Assembly: GCA_035461525.1 (NCBI GenBank)
Contig: DATHVD010000081.1
Span: 1-48,838 of the forward strand
Length of the DNA: 48,838 bases
DNA from: JAIBJN01 sp035461525
GTDB lineage: Bacteria > Actinomycetota > Thermoleophilia > Gaiellales > Gaiellaceae
Direction of reading: 5' to 3'
Shown here: positions 25,570 through 34,498 of the stretch, one piece after another
Position numbering within the stretch: position 1 is the stretch's first letter
How the letters are laid out: every line of letters begins with the position of its first letter
Notes under the pieces: generated by a model
What the model saw: only the letters and a program-made list of their open reading frames with translations
What the model was told of the DNA's origin: nothing
Databases searched by the model: none
Translations under genes and position numbers: made by a program

Positions 25570-26381
25570 TGCCGAACCCGCTTCGCCCGATCGAGGACTT
25601 CCTCACCAACGCGCTCGAGTGGCTGCACTCGTCCATCGGCCTGCCGTGGGCGTGGGCGATCATCATCCTCACCGTCCTCGTTCGGATCGTGATCCTGCCG
25701 CTCACGATCAAGCAGATCCGCTCGATGCAGCGCTTGCAGGTGCACGCGCCGGAGCTGAAGGCCCTCCAGCAGAAGTACAAGCACGATCGGCAGCGGATGA
25801 ACGAGGAGGTGATGAAGTTCTACCGGGAGAACAAGGTCAACCCGGCCGCCTCCTGCCTCCCGATCCTCCTCCAGATCCCGATCTTCATCGCGCTCTTCTT
25901 CGTCCTCCGCGACTTCGACGAGGAGGTCTATCCCGACTATCCGGACTCCGACCTCGGCTGGCTCGGGATCGTCCCCTCGATCACCGACGCCATCAGCTCG
26001 CACTGGACGGGCTACCTGCTCCTCGCGGTCTACGTCCTCAGCCAGGTGGCGGCGACCTACTTCATGGCGACGACGATGGACCCGCGCCAGCGGGCGATCT
26101 TCATGGTCCTCCCGTTCGGGATCGCGTTCTTCATCATGCGCTTCCCGATCGGCCTCATGCTCTACTGGGTGACCACGAACCTGTGGACCGTCGGCCAGGG
26201 CCTGATCACGCGTCGCCTCGTGCCGAAGCCACAACCGCCGCCGAAGCGAACGTCGCGGACTCCTCCCCGCGGAGAGGAGGCGCCGGCGAGGACGGGCGGC
26301 GACTCCAAGCCGGCGGCCGGCAGCGGCCAGCAGCGCGTACGCAGGCGCAAGAAGAAGGGCCCGAGGAGCAGCCGCCGGTGA
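25569..26381 (+). CDS. yidC: Membrane protein insertase YidC/Oxa1 family
   Basis: A 270-aa insertase of the short Gram-positive type without the large periplasmic domain. It has about five membrane helices (WAWAIIILTVLVRIVILPLT near residues 27-47; LPILLQIPIFIALFFVL; and others to about 210), the conserved Arg in the first helix that forms the hydrophilic groove, a cytosolic coiled loop (IRSMQRLQVHAPELKALQQK), and a long Lys/Arg-rich C-terminal tail that may touch ribosomes. Start TGATG overlaps the yidD stop. Confidence 0.96.
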   Translation: MPNPLRPIEDFLTNALEWLHSSIGLPWAWAIIILTVLVRIVILPLTIKQIRSMQRLQVHAPELKALQQKYKHDRQRMNEEVMKFYRENKVNPAASCLPILLQIPIFIALFFVLRDFDEEVYPDYPDSDLGWLGIVPSITDAISSHWTGYLLLAVYVLSQVAATYFMATTMDPRQRAIFMVLPFGIAFFIMRFPIGLMLYWVTTNLWTVGQGLITRRLVPKPQPPPKRTSRTPPRGEEAPARTGGDSKPAAGSGQQRVRRRKKKGPRSSRR

Positions 26382-27091
26382 GCGGGGCCGGCGAGGCCGC
26401 TCCCCCGGCGGACGACGTCGTCGAGGCAGAGGGCGAGACTGTCGGAGAGGCCAAGTGGACGGCGCTTCGCGAGCTCGAGCGCCGCTTCCCCGGGCTCGAC
26501 AAGTCCTCGGTCCGCTTCACCGTCGTCTCCGAGGGCGAGCGCGGCCTCCTCGGCGTCGGCCGCGTCCCTGCGAAGGTCGTCGCCCGGCCCGCGGAGCGGG
26601 CGAGCGGCGCTCCACCCGCAGTCGAGGAGGAAGGGTCGCCCGCCGCCAAGCTACGGGAGCTCCTCGAGCACGTCTGCCGCGCCGTCGGCGCGCCGTGCCG
26701 CATCGAGATCTCCGAGGACGAGACCACGCTCCGGGCGACGCTGACCGGGCCCGAGCTCGGGCTCGTGATCGGCAAGCGCGGGCACACGATCGACGCCATC
26801 CAGTACCTGGCGAACGCGGTCGTCTGGCGCGGGCGCGAGGAGCGCAAGGACGTCGTCGTCGACGCCGCGGGATATCGCGACCGGCGTCGAGGCGCCCTCG
26901 AGAGCCTCGCCGACCGCGCCGCCTCGGAGGCGCTCCAGGAGGGCCGCCCCGTCCAGCTCGAGCCGATGACCGCAGTGGAGCGCAAGATCGTCCACCTGCA
27001 CCTGGCCGAGCGCGCGGACGTCGTCACGTCGAGCGAGGGGACGGAGCCGAGCCGGCGCGTCGTCGTCGCTCCCGCGCCCCCGGGGGAGTGA
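26378..27091 (+). CDS. jag: Jag / KhpB (EloR) RNA-binding protein
   Basis: A 237-aa protein with the Jag N-terminal domain (KWTALRELERRFPGLDKSSV, GLLGVG), a KH domain (TGPELGLVIGKRGHTIDAIQ, with the GxxG-like loop IGKRG) and a C-terminal R3H domain (LEPMTAVERKIVHLHLAERA). It binds RNA and in other bacteria is linked to cell elongation. GTG at 26378 overlaps the yidC stop (GTGA). Confidence 0.93.
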   Translation: MSGAGEAAPPADDVVEAEGETVGEAKWTALRELERRFPGLDKSSVRFTVVSEGERGLLGVGRVPAKVVARPAERASGAPPAVEEEGSPAAKLRELLEHVCRAVGAPCRIEISEDETTLRATLTGPELGLVIGKRGHTIDAIQYLANAVVWRGREERKDVVVDAAGYRDRRRGALESLADRAASEALQEGRPVQLEPMTAVERKIVHLHLAERADVVTSSEGTEPSRRVVVAPAPPGE

Positions 27092-27705
27092 GCGGCGACC
27101 CCCGTCTCGGGCGCTGGCTCGAAGCGCTCCTCGCCGAGCCCGGCCTGACGGCCGTACGGGATCCCGTCGAGGCGCAGCGTGTCCACGTTGACGGCGCCCT
27201 CGCGGCGGCCGCTCTCGTGGAGGCGGGCCCGGTCGTGGACGTCGGGTCGGGAGGGGGCTCGCCGGGCATCCCCATCGCCGCGGCCCGCCCGGACCTCGAG
27301 GTCGTGCTCCTCGAATCGCAGCGGCGCAAGTGCGCCTTCCTCGAGGCCGCGGCGGCGGCCTTCGAGAACGCACGCGTCGTCTGCGCCCGGGCGGAGGAGC
27401 ACGGCCGCGCCGAGGGTCGCGAGGCCTACGGAACGGCCGTCGCCCAGGCTCTGGCCCCGCCGCCGGTCGCGCTCGAGTGGTGCCTGCCACTCGTCCGCAC
27501 GGGCGGCCGGGTCGTCCTGCTCGCCGGCGAGACCGACCTGGAGCGCGCCGCGACCGCCGCCGCGGCGGTCGGCGGCGGCGAGCCGAGGGTCGTTCCCCTC
27601 TCCGGCTCCGAGCGCCGCGTCCTCCTCTCCGTCGAGAAGACCGGCCCGACGCCGGTGCGCTTCCCGCGCCGCCCGGGCGCGGCCCGGAAACGTCCTCTCG
27701 CCTGA
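27088..27705 (+). CDS. rsmG: 16S rRNA (guanine(527)-N(7))-methyltransferase
   Basis: A 205-aa SAM-dependent methyltransferase (RsmG/GidB) acting on G527 of 16S rRNA. SAM motif I is VVDVGSGGGSPGIPIAAARP, followed by LLESQRRKCAFLEAA. Length is typical. GTG at 27088 overlaps the jag stop (GTGA). The C terminus is basic and Pro/Arg-rich. Confidence 0.93.
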   Translation: MSGDPRLGRWLEALLAEPGLTAVRDPVEAQRVHVDGALAAAALVEAGPVVDVGSGGGSPGIPIAAARPDLEVVLLESQRRKCAFLEAAAAAFENARVVCARAEEHGRAEGREAYGTAVAQALAPPPVALEWCLPLVRTGGRVVLLAGETDLERAATAAAAVGGGEPRVVPLSGSERRVLLSVEKTGPTPVRFPRRPGAARKRPLA

Positions 27706-27706
27706 G

Positions 27707-27712
27707 TACGAT
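27707..27712 (+). promoter_or_regulatory. -10 element for leaderless parA transcript
   Basis: TACGAT ends 7 nt before GTG 27720. This spacing matches the leaderless pattern seen at other genes in the window and supports GTG 27720 as the parA start, giving parAB a promoter separate from rsmG. Confidence 0.45.
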
Positions 27713-27719
27713 CGAGCGC

Positions 27720-28455
<736 letters not shown>

Positions 28456-28472
<17 letters not shown>

Positions 28473-29321
28473 CCCCAACGCCCGCCGCGGCCTCGGCCGG
28501 GGCCTCGAGGTGCTCATGGGCGGCGCCGCCGTCAAGACCGAGCTGGCGCAGATCGCGGTCGGCTCCATCCGGGCGAGCACGCGCCAGCCGCGGCGGCGGC
28601 TCGACGCCGAGCGCATCGACGAGCTCGCGGAGTCCGTCCGCGCCCAGGGGATCGTCCAGCCGGTCGTCGTCCGCCCGGCGGAGGGCGGCGGCTACGAGCT
28701 GATCGCCGGCGAGCGCCGCTGGCGCGCGGCCCGGGTCGCGGGGCTCGCCACCGTCCCGGCGCTCGTGCGCGAGACCGACGACCGCGACTCGCTCCTTCTC
28801 GCCCTCGTCGAGAACGTCGCCCGCGAGGACCTGACGCCCGTGGACGAGGCCCGTGCCTACGCGGCGCTCATGGACGAGTTCGGCCTTTCCCTCGGCGAGG
28901 TGGCCGAGCACGTGGGCCGCTCGAAGCCGGCCGTCTCGAACCGCGTCCGCCTGCTCGAGCTCCCCGACGACGTCCTCGGCCTCGTCGAGCGCGGCCGGCT
29001 CTCCGAGGGACACGCGCGGGCCGTGCTTGCCGTCCCAGACCGGGACGAGCGCCGAGCCCTCGCCCGCCGCATCGTGCGCCAGGGCCTCTCCGTCCGCGCC
29101 GCCGAGCGCGCCGCCCGCTGGGCCGGCGCGCGCACGAAGCCGCGCCGCCGCCAGCCCGTCTCGCCCGCCCTCGCCGACCGCGCTCGTGCCGCCGTCCGGC
29201 GCCTCACGGGCGCCGACGCGAAGGTGACCGCCGGCCGCCTCGAGGTCTACTTCGCCGACGAGACGGAGCTCGCCGAGCTGGTGGAGGCGCTCGAGCGCGT
29301 CTCGCTACAATCCGGCCGCGC

Positions 29322-29331
<10 letters not shown>
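28456..29331 (+). CDS. parB: Chromosome partitioning protein ParB (CTPase)
   Basis: A 291-aa ParB. The N terminus has RRGLGRGLEVLMG (ParA-interaction/CTPase region), the CTP-binding motifs QPVVVRP, YELIAGERRWRAARVAG and ENVAREDLTPVDEARAYAAL, a helix-turn-helix LSLGEVAEHVGRSKPAVSNR for parS, and a C-terminal dimer domain. TTG start at 28456 overlaps parA by 17 nt and puts GLGRGL near residue 12 as usual. The last ten nucleotides of the gene, including its TAG, are also the first ten of tRNA-Ile. Confidence 0.95.
29306..29311 (+). promoter_or_regulatory. Putative -10 for tRNA-Ile inside parB
   Basis: TACAAT ends 10 nt before the tRNA 5' end and lies within the last codons of parB (Leu-Gln). 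It could give an independent tRNA primary transcript starting about at the mature end. Confidence 0.5.
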
Positions 29332-29395
<64 letters not shown>

Positions 29396-29401
29396 TCGCA
29401 G

Positions 29402-29428
29402 GCCCCCGCTCCGGGGTCTTTCGGTTTC
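29402..29428 (+). terminator. Intrinsic terminator after tRNA-Ile
   Basis: CCCCG (29404-29408), loop CTC, CGGGG (29412-29416), flanked by a G-C pair (29402/29418) with one mismatch, followed by TCTTTCGGTTT. It is the only hairpin in the window with a clear downstream T-rich stretch. Confidence 0.6.
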
Positions 29429-29458
29429 CGGAGAGGTTCCGCGGCGAAGGTACGTGGC

Positions 29459-29464
29459 TAGAAT
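29459..29464 (+). promoter_or_regulatory. Putative -10 for bifunctional nuclease-family gene
   Basis: TAGAAT ends 14 nt before the ATG at 29479, giving a leader of 7 nt or less. Confidence 0.35.
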
Positions 29465-29478
29465 CAGTCGAGCCCGCC

Positions 29479-29967
29479 ATGCACGAGATGGTCATCTACG
29501 GCGTGAGCTTCGACATGGTCGGCAAGCAGCCGATCGTCCTGTTGAAGACGGCCGACGGGAACAAGTTCCTGCCGATCTGGATCGGCCATCCCGAGGCGGC
29601 CGCGATCCTGATGAAGCTCCAGGGCGCGCACACGCCGCGGCCGATGACCCACGACCTCGTCACCGAGCTGCTCTCCCAGCTCGAGGCGCGCGTCGTCCGC
29701 ATCGCCGTCACCGAGCTGCGGGAGAACACCTTCTACGCGCTGATCACCGTCGCGATCAACGGCTCCGAGATCGAGATCGACTCGCGGCCGAGCGACGCGA
29801 TCGCGCTCGCGGTCCGCTCGGGCGCGCCCATCTTCGCCGCCGACGCCGTCATCGAGGAGAGCGCGATCGAGTTCGAGCACGAGGACGTGAACGAGGAGGA
29901 GGTCGTCGAGGAGTTCAAGAAGTTCCTCGACGACGTCAAGCCCGAGGACTTCTCCTCGGAGACCTAG
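29479..29967 (+). CDS. Bifunctional nuclease (BFN/DUF151) family protein
   Basis: A 162-aa DUF151 protein. Conserved segments include LLKTADGNKFLPIWIGHPEA, RPMTHDLVTELL, VRIAVTELRENTFYA and IEIDSRPSDAIALAVRSGAP. Members show RNase and DNase activity in plants and a nucleic-acid link in some bacteria, but the bacterial role is poorly defined. The C-terminal 35 residues are strongly acidic (NEEEVVEEFKKFLDDVKPED). It converges on the chorismate mutase gene with a 4-nt overlap of the 3' ends. Confidence 0.9.
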   Translation: MHEMVIYGVSFDMVGKQPIVLLKTADGNKFLPIWIGHPEAAAILMKLQGAHTPRPMTHDLVTELLSQLEARVVRIAVTELRENTFYALITVAINGSEIEIDSRPSDAIALAVRSGAPIFAADAVIEESAIEFEHEDVNEEEVVEEFKKFLDDVKPEDFSSET

Positions 29968-30257
29968 GGCGCCTCGCCTGCGACCTCGCGCTTCGTCACC
30001 GCGAGCACCGTCCCGAAGAGCTCGCGCAGGCCCTCCTCGCCGAGCGGGCCGCCGTTCGCCGCGGCGAGCGCGTCGAGGAGCTCGGCCTCCCGGCGTGCGT
30101 CGACGAAGTCCCAGCCGTGGGAGAGCTTGTGCGTGCGCAGCTCGGCGACGAGGCCGATCCGCTCGTTGACCGCGGCGAGGATGGCACGGTCGAGCCCCGC
30201 GATCCGCTCGCGCAGACCGGTGACGACGGGATCGTGCTGGGGATCGCTGGCCGCCAT
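29964..30257 (-). CDS. Chorismate mutase (AroQ class)
   Basis: A 97-aa all-helical AroQ-type chorismate mutase that converts chorismate to prephenate for Phe/Tyr synthesis. Visible pattern: GLRERIAGLDRAILAAVNER, IGLVAELRTHKLSHGWDFVD, ARREAELLDAL, and a final helix LRELFGTVLAVTKREV. The Arg/Lys active-site positions of the monofunctional group are present. ATG directly follows the archease TAG. Last gene of a six-gene minus-strand operon. Confidence 0.88.
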   Translation of the reverse strand: MAASDPQHDPVVTGLRERIAGLDRAILAAVNERIGLVAELRTHKLSHGWDFVDARREAELLDALAAANGGPLGEEGLRELFGTVLAVTKREVAGEAP

Positions 30258-30671
30258 CTAGACGTCCAGGATAACCGTGGCTTCAAGGCCGTCCGGCGTC
30301 CGCCGGACGGAGAGGCCGTGGTAGGTCGCCGCCTTGACGAGGTCGCGCGGGTCGTGCCGTTCCGGGTCGGCGGGCTCGCCGTGGGCGATCGCCTCGTACG
30401 CGGTCTCCGACCAGGCGGGAAAGTCGAAGCGGCAGCAGACCGCACCCTCGCCCTCGAAGAGGTAGACGAGGTCGTTGAGCCAGTCGACGAGAAGGCTCTC
30501 GAGCCCGTCGGCCTCGCCGGCGAGCGTCCAGGAGCGCCGCTCCTCGACCGCGCCCACGTCGCAGACGAGGTCGAAGAGCGCGAGCCCTGCCTCCGCGAAG
30601 AGCTCCGGCCCGTCCCGGCCACTGACGCGGAGGCCGACGTCGGCCTCGTGCTCGAAGGTCTCCCAGCTCAC
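30258..30671 (-). CDS. Archease
   Basis: A 137-aa archease-family protein, with FEHEADVGLRVSGRDGPELF (metal-binding Asp/His), LLVDWLNDLVYLFE, and PRDLVKAATYHGLSVRRTPD. Archease activates the RNA ligase RtcB and broadens its NTP use. No rtcB is in the window, so either rtcB is elsewhere or the protein works alone. GTG start at 30671, 4 nt after the CPBP gene stop. Confidence 0.9.
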   Translation of the reverse strand: MSWETFEHEADVGLRVSGRDGPELFAEAGLALFDLVCDVGAVEERRSWTLAGEADGLESLLVDWLNDLVYLFEGEGAVCCRFDFPAWSETAYEAIAHGEPADPERHDPRDLVKAATYHGLSVRRTPDGLEATVILDV

Positions 30672-30675
30672 GAGC

Positions 30676-31398
30676 TCACGCCGTCGGCGCGTCAGCGACC
30701 CAGGAGAGGACGAGCAGGAGGACGCCGAGGCCGTTGTAGGCGGCGTGGGCGATGAAGGGAGGCCAGACGCTCGCGGAGCGCAGGCGCACCCAGCCCAGGC
30801 CCAGCCCGAAGAGGACGAGCGGAGGCAGAGCCTCGGGGATCCCGTGCACGAGACCGAAGACGAGGCCCGTGACGACGATCGCCGTGAGCCCGCCGAAGGG
30901 GGCGAGCGCGCGAACGCCGAGCCCGCGGAAGAAGACTTCCTCGGCGAAGGGGCCGGCGAGCACCAGGAGGACGCAGCTCAGGGCAAAGACGACAGCGTCG
31001 TCCGGCTGCCAGCGGTCGGGGGCGAGGCCCTGCTTCTCCCCGCCGCCGAGCAGGGGCTCGAGCGAGGCGGCGACGACCACGGCGCCCAGGACGACCGCGA
31101 ACGAGATCCAGACCCAGCGCCAGCGGAAGCGGCGGAACCCGAGCGCGCGCAGGGGACGGGGATACATGCGCGCGATCCCGAGCGCGACGAGGAGGATGAT
31201 GCCGTACTGGACGATTCCCCCGACCACGAACGACGGCCGGTAGAGCAGGTCCGGCGAAGGTTCGGCCTCGGCCGCGCGGGAGGCGAACGCGAGCGCGGTC
31301 AGGAGGCCCGAGACGCCGAGCCAGGCGACGAGCGGCCCCGTCCTAGGCCTGTGCGAGCGCCCGGTCGAGGTCGGCGACGACGTCGTCTGCATCCTCAC
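30676..31398 (-). CDS. CPBP-family intramembrane glutamic endopeptidase (Rce1-like)
   Basis: A 240-aa membrane protein with six or seven helices. The Abi/CPBP motifs are present: EEVFFRG (AGPFAEEVFFRGLG), FGLVHG (motif 2 His) and FIAHAAYN (motif 3 HxxxN). The substrate is unknown. Start GTG 31398 (ATG 31392 possible) overlaps the upstream PLP enzyme gene by about 50 nt, and no later start codon exists before the first membrane helix. Confidence 0.87.
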   Translation of the reverse strand: MRMQTTSSPTSTGRSHRPRTGPLVAWLGVSGLLTALAFASRAAEAEPSPDLLYRPSFVVGGIVQYGIILLVALGIARMYPRPLRALGFRRFRWRWVWISFAVVLGAVVVAASLEPLLGGGEKQGLAPDRWQPDDAVVFALSCVLLVLAGPFAEEVFFRGLGVRALAPFGGLTAIVVTGLVFGLVHGIPEALPPLVLFGLGLGWVRLRSASVWPPFIAHAAYNGLGVLLLVLSWVADAPTA

Positions 31399-32506
31399 AC
31401 CCTACGGAGAGGCGCAGCAGCCCCGGTGTGATGCCCGCCGCCTCGAGCTGCTCGTCCGTGTACTGGCGGTGACTCGTCGAGGCCGGGTGGTGGACGACCG
31501 TGTCCACGCCTCCGAGGCTCGTCGCTCGGCCGCAGAGCTCGAGCGCGTCCATGAAGCGCTCGCCCGCCTCGCGCCTGCCTGCGACCTCGAAGGAGAGCAT
31601 GCCGCCGGAGTCGTCGAGCTGGCGCAGCGCGAGGTCGTACTGGGGGAAGCTCTCCAGGCCGGCGTAGAGGACGCGCTCGACGCGCGGATGCCCCTCGAGG
31701 AACGTTGCCGCCGCCAGCGCGTTCGCGCTGTGGCGTTCCATGCGCAGGGCGAGCGTCTTCAGGCCTCTGCGGACGAGGAAGGCGGGGAACGGGTCGAGCA
31801 CGGAGCCCACTTGCACCAGGTGCGCCCGGGCCCCGGCCACGAGCTCGCGGTTGCCGGCGACGATGCCCGCCGTGACGTCGTGGTGGCCGTTCAGGTACTT
31901 CGTCGCCGACTCGCAGACTAGGTCGGCCCCGCGCTCGAGCGGGCGGCAGAGGGCCGGCGAGGCGAACGTATTGTCCACGATCAGAAGCCCGTCACCCTTC
32001 GTCTCGGCGAGCCGCCCTAGGTCGGCGAGCGGGAAGCCGGGGTTGGCGATCGTCTCGACGTAGCGCACGCGCGCGGGCCGCTCCCAGGCGGCAAGGTCGG
32101 TGACGTCGAGGTAGACGATCTCGACCCCGCGGGGTCGAAGCTGGGTCTCGGCCAGCGCGTAGGTCGTCCCGTAGAGCTGGCGCGGGAGCAGGAGCGTGTC
32201 TCCCGCGGAGAGCGTCGAGTGGAGCGCGGCGCTGATCGCGGCCATTCCCGAGGAGAAGGGCTGCGCCGCCTCGGCGCCCTCGAGCGCGGCCGCGACCGCC
32301 CCGAGCTCCTCTACGGTGGGATTTCGCAGGCGTGCGTACGAGAACCCGTACTCCTCCTCGGCGATCACGCGTGCGAGGCCAGCGGCCGTCTCGAAGGAGA
32401 AGGTCGTCGAGGCGACGATCGGCCCGACGACGGGATCGCCGGGCCCCGCCGGCAAATCCGGGGTGTGGATCGCGCGGGTGGAGATGCCTCGCGTGCGGTC
32501 GCTCAT
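31343..32506 (-). CDS. Cys/Met-metabolism PLP-dependent enzyme (cystathionine gamma-synthase / lyase family)
   Basis: A 387-aa fold type I PLP enzyme. The PLP lysine is K203 in ESATKYLNGHHDVTAGIVAG, with D178 in LLIVDNTFASP; the N-terminal RAIHTPDLP and YARLRNPTVEELG and the C-terminal LLRLSVGCEDADDVVADL are also typical. It may act in transsulfuration or on methionine/homocysteine; these activities cannot be told apart by sequence alone. ATG 32506 overlaps the upstream HAD gene stop (ATGA). Confidence 0.9.
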   Translation of the reverse strand: MSDRTRGISTRAIHTPDLPAGPGDPVVGPIVASTTFSFETAAGLARVIAEEEYGFSYARLRNPTVEELGAVAAALEGAEAAQPFSSGMAAISAALHSTLSAGDTLLLPRQLYGTTYALAETQLRPRGVEIVYLDVTDLAAWERPARVRYVETIANPGFPLADLGRLAETKGDGLLIVDNTFASPALCRPLERGADLVCESATKYLNGHHDVTAGIVAGNRELVAGARAHLVQVGSVLDPFPAFLVRRGLKTLALRMERHSANALAAATFLEGHPRVERVLYAGLESFPQYDLALRQLDDSGGMLSFEVAGRREAGERFMDALELCGRATSLGGVDTVVHHPASTSHRQYTDEQLEAAGITPGLLRLSVGCEDADDVVADLDRALAQA

Positions 32507-33153
32507 GGTCGCCGGCCCAGGCCGAGCCGCTCGGGGAGCGTAGCGAGCGGCGCGGGCTCGAAGGCGACGCCCGCCGCGGCGGCCGCCTCCCGGTCGACGT
32601 CGCCGTCCCCGGTGTGCATCGCGCGGGCGGGCTCGACGCCGAGCCGACCGAGCGCGGCGACAAGCGGGCCCGGGTCGGGCTTCGCCGCACCGGCCTCGGC
32701 CGAGCTTACGATCGCGGAGAAGTGCGGGGCGAGGCCGATTCGCTCGAGCTGCCAACCGAGGGACACGTCCCAGTTGGACACGCACGCGAGCGCGAGACCG
32801 GCAGCGCGGAGCCGCTCGAGCGCCTCCGCGGCGCCCGCGAGGGGCCGGAAGACGATCGCGGCGAGGAAGTCGTCGGCGAAGTCCTCCGCCGCAACGGCCG
32901 CCCCGGCGACCTCGAGGAAGACGGCGGTGCAGCGGACGCGCAGGTCGGCGAGGCTCTCCTCGTCGCGCCCCTCGAGCGTGCGCGGCACGTAGTAGGCGAC
33001 CTCCGCCCGGAAGGCCGCGGCCACGCCGGCGAGCGGAAGCTCGACGCCGTGCGAGGCGAGCCCGGCGTGCAGGCGCTCCGCGGGGTCGTCGAGCTCGACG
33101 AGCGTCCCCATGGCGTCGACCGTGACGGCGTCGAGCTCGCTAGCCGACGGCAT
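32503..33153 (-). CDS. HAD-superfamily hydrolase
   Basis: A 216-aa HAD protein. Motif I is AVTVDAMGTLVEL (nucleophile Asp about 12; the usual second Asp position is Met, as in dehalogenase/HDHD3-like members), motif II ACVSNWD, motif III lysine in GAAKPDPGPL, motif IV MHTGDGDVDREAA. Substrate unknown. It overlaps the upstream binding-protein gene by 14 nt and the downstream PLP enzyme gene by 4 nt. Confidence 0.85.
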   Translation of the reverse strand: MPSASELDAVTVDAMGTLVELDDPAERLHAGLASHGVELPLAGVAAAFRAEVAYYVPRTLEGRDEESLADLRVRCTAVFLEVAGAAVAAEDFADDFLAAIVFRPLAGAAEALERLRAAGLALACVSNWDVSLGWQLERIGLAPHFSAIVSSAEAGAAKPDPGPLVAALGRLGVEPARAMHTGDGDVDREAAAAAGVAFEPAPLATLPERLGLGRRP

Positions 33154-34072
33154 CCGGGTGCAGAGCCTCCGCGACGAGCTCGAGGGCGCGGCCGACGCGA
33201 GGACCGGCCCGGGAGAGGAGATCCGACGGCACGACGACGACGCGCCTTTCCCGGACGGCGCCGAGCTGCGCCGTCCTCGGGTCGGAGCGCAGCGTCCCCA
33301 GAGTGACCCTGCTGTCCGACGTGGCGATGTAGACCTGCGGATCGAGACGCCGGAGCCGGTTGAGCGGGAAGGGCTCCCGCCCGGGCGACTCGCCCGCCAC
33401 GCTCTCGCCGCGGGCTCGGCGCACGAGGTCGCCGCCGAGGGAGCGCCCCTGGATCGGGATGAAGAAGCCGGTGTCGACGAACGTCGTCACGACAGGCTGC
33501 GACGCCACCTGCTCCTCGATCTGGGCGACTTGGCCGCGAATCTGGGCTGCGAGCTCGCGGGCCGCCACGGGCTCGCCGACGACGAAGCCGAGCTCGATCG
33601 TGGCGCGGACGACGTCGTCCACCGACGAGGTCGGCTGGACATAGAGGGCCGCCTCGCTCTCGCGTTGCGCCGCCGTGACGTCGAGGATGTCGACGGCTGG
33701 GGTCGCGATGATGAGGTCCGGCTCGAGCCGAACGATCTCGCTGACCCGCACCTGCTGGGCGCGGCTCACGACCTCGGCCGCCGCTGCCGGCGCCTGGCGG
33801 GGGCGCTCGCCGCGCGCGATGCCGGCCGGCACGCCGACGAGGCGGTCGCGTGCGCCGAGGGCGATCACGAGCTCGGCGGCGCCTGCGTCGAGCGCCACGA
33901 TCCGCTCCGGCCTCTCCCGGATCACCACGGGCTGCTCGCCGGCGCCTGGCACCGTCACCGGGTAGGGCTGCTCGAGCTCGCCCAGGGGCTCGCTCCGCTC
34001 GCCGCAGCCCACGGCCCCGAGAACGAGGAGGGCCGCAGTGGCGGCCAGGCGGCGTCTCACCACGGTAGGCAC
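33140..34072 (-). CDS. ABC-type substrate-binding lipoprotein (TroA-like, FepB/BtuF family)
   Basis: A 310-aa secreted periplasmic-binding-protein-fold protein (cobalamin/iron-siderophore class). From GTG 34072 it begins with a signal peptide ending in a lipobox-like VLGAVGCGE (Cys lipidation likely). Domain motifs: PERIVALDAGAAELVIALG, ARDRLVGVP, RLEPDLIIATPAVDILDV, and a central helix linker. GTG codons at 34063 and 34060 are alternatives. There is no permease or ATPase gene beside it, so its transporter is elsewhere. First gene of the operon running to chorismate mutase. Confidence 0.82.
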   Translation of the reverse strand: MPTVVRRRLAATAALLVLGAVGCGERSEPLGELEQPYPVTVPGAGEQPVVIRERPERIVALDAGAAELVIALGARDRLVGVPAGIARGERPRQAPAAAAEVVSRAQQVRVSEIVRLEPDLIIATPAVDILDVTAAQRESEAALYVQPTSSVDDVVRATIELGFVVGEPVAARELAAQIRGQVAQIEEQVASQPVVTTFVDTGFFIPIQGRSLGGDLVRRARGESVAGESPGREPFPLNRLRRLDPQVYIATSDSRVTLGTLRSDPRTAQLGAVRERRVVVVPSDLLSRAGPRVGRALELVAEALHPDAVG

Positions 34073-34073
34073 T

Positions 34074-34484
34074 ATGGCGAAGATGCGACTCTTCACGCAG
34101 GCGGAGGCGAACCGGACGCTCGCGGATCTCCGGCCCAAGGTGGAGAAGCTCGTCGCGGAGCGCCGCCGCCACGCGTCCCTGCAGGACGAGCTGCGCGCCG
34201 TGCGCGCCGCCGTCGGCGGTAACGGGGGCAGCATCGACCCCGCCCGGGTGAGCGATCTCGAGGCCTCGGTCGCAGAAGCCGGCGCGGACGTGGCCGCGCT
34301 CGTCGAGGAGATCCACCGGCTCGGGGTGCAGGTCAAGGATCTCGACCGAGGACTGGTCGACTTTCCGGCATCGCACCCGGGCGGCGAGATCGTGCTCCTC
34401 TGCTGGCAGCTCGGCGAGCCCGAAGTCGCGTTCTGGCACGGATTCGAGGAGGGGTTCCAGGGCAGGAAGGGGCTGCCCTTCTAG
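34074..34484 (+). CDS. DUF2203 family protein
   Basis: A 136-aa DUF2203 protein: MRLFTQAEANRTLADLRPKV near the N terminus, a helical middle, and the conserved VQVKDLDRGLVDFPA, IVLLCWQLGEPEVAFWHG and EEGFQGRKGLPF C terminus. Function is unknown. ATG 34074 lies one nucleotide from the proposed start of the divergent lipoprotein gene; ATG 34083 is an alternative that gives slightly more promoter space. Confidence 0.85.
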   Translation: MAKMRLFTQAEANRTLADLRPKVEKLVAERRRHASLQDELRAVRAAVGGNGGSIDPARVSDLEASVAEAGADVAALVEEIHRLGVQVKDLDRGLVDFPASHPGGEIVLLCWQLGEPEVAFWHGFEEGFQGRKGLPF

Positions 34485-34498
34485 AGAACCTTCCGAGG

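Noticed and set aside
29964..29990. Bidirectional hairpin at the nuclease-family / chorismate mutase convergent ends
   Set aside because: Only short imperfect complementarity around GGCGCC is visible, unlike the perfect stems at the other three convergent junctions.
33140..34073. Cobalamin riboswitch upstream of the binding lipoprotein
   Set aside because: There is practically no untranslated space: the divergent DUF2203 gene starts next to it.
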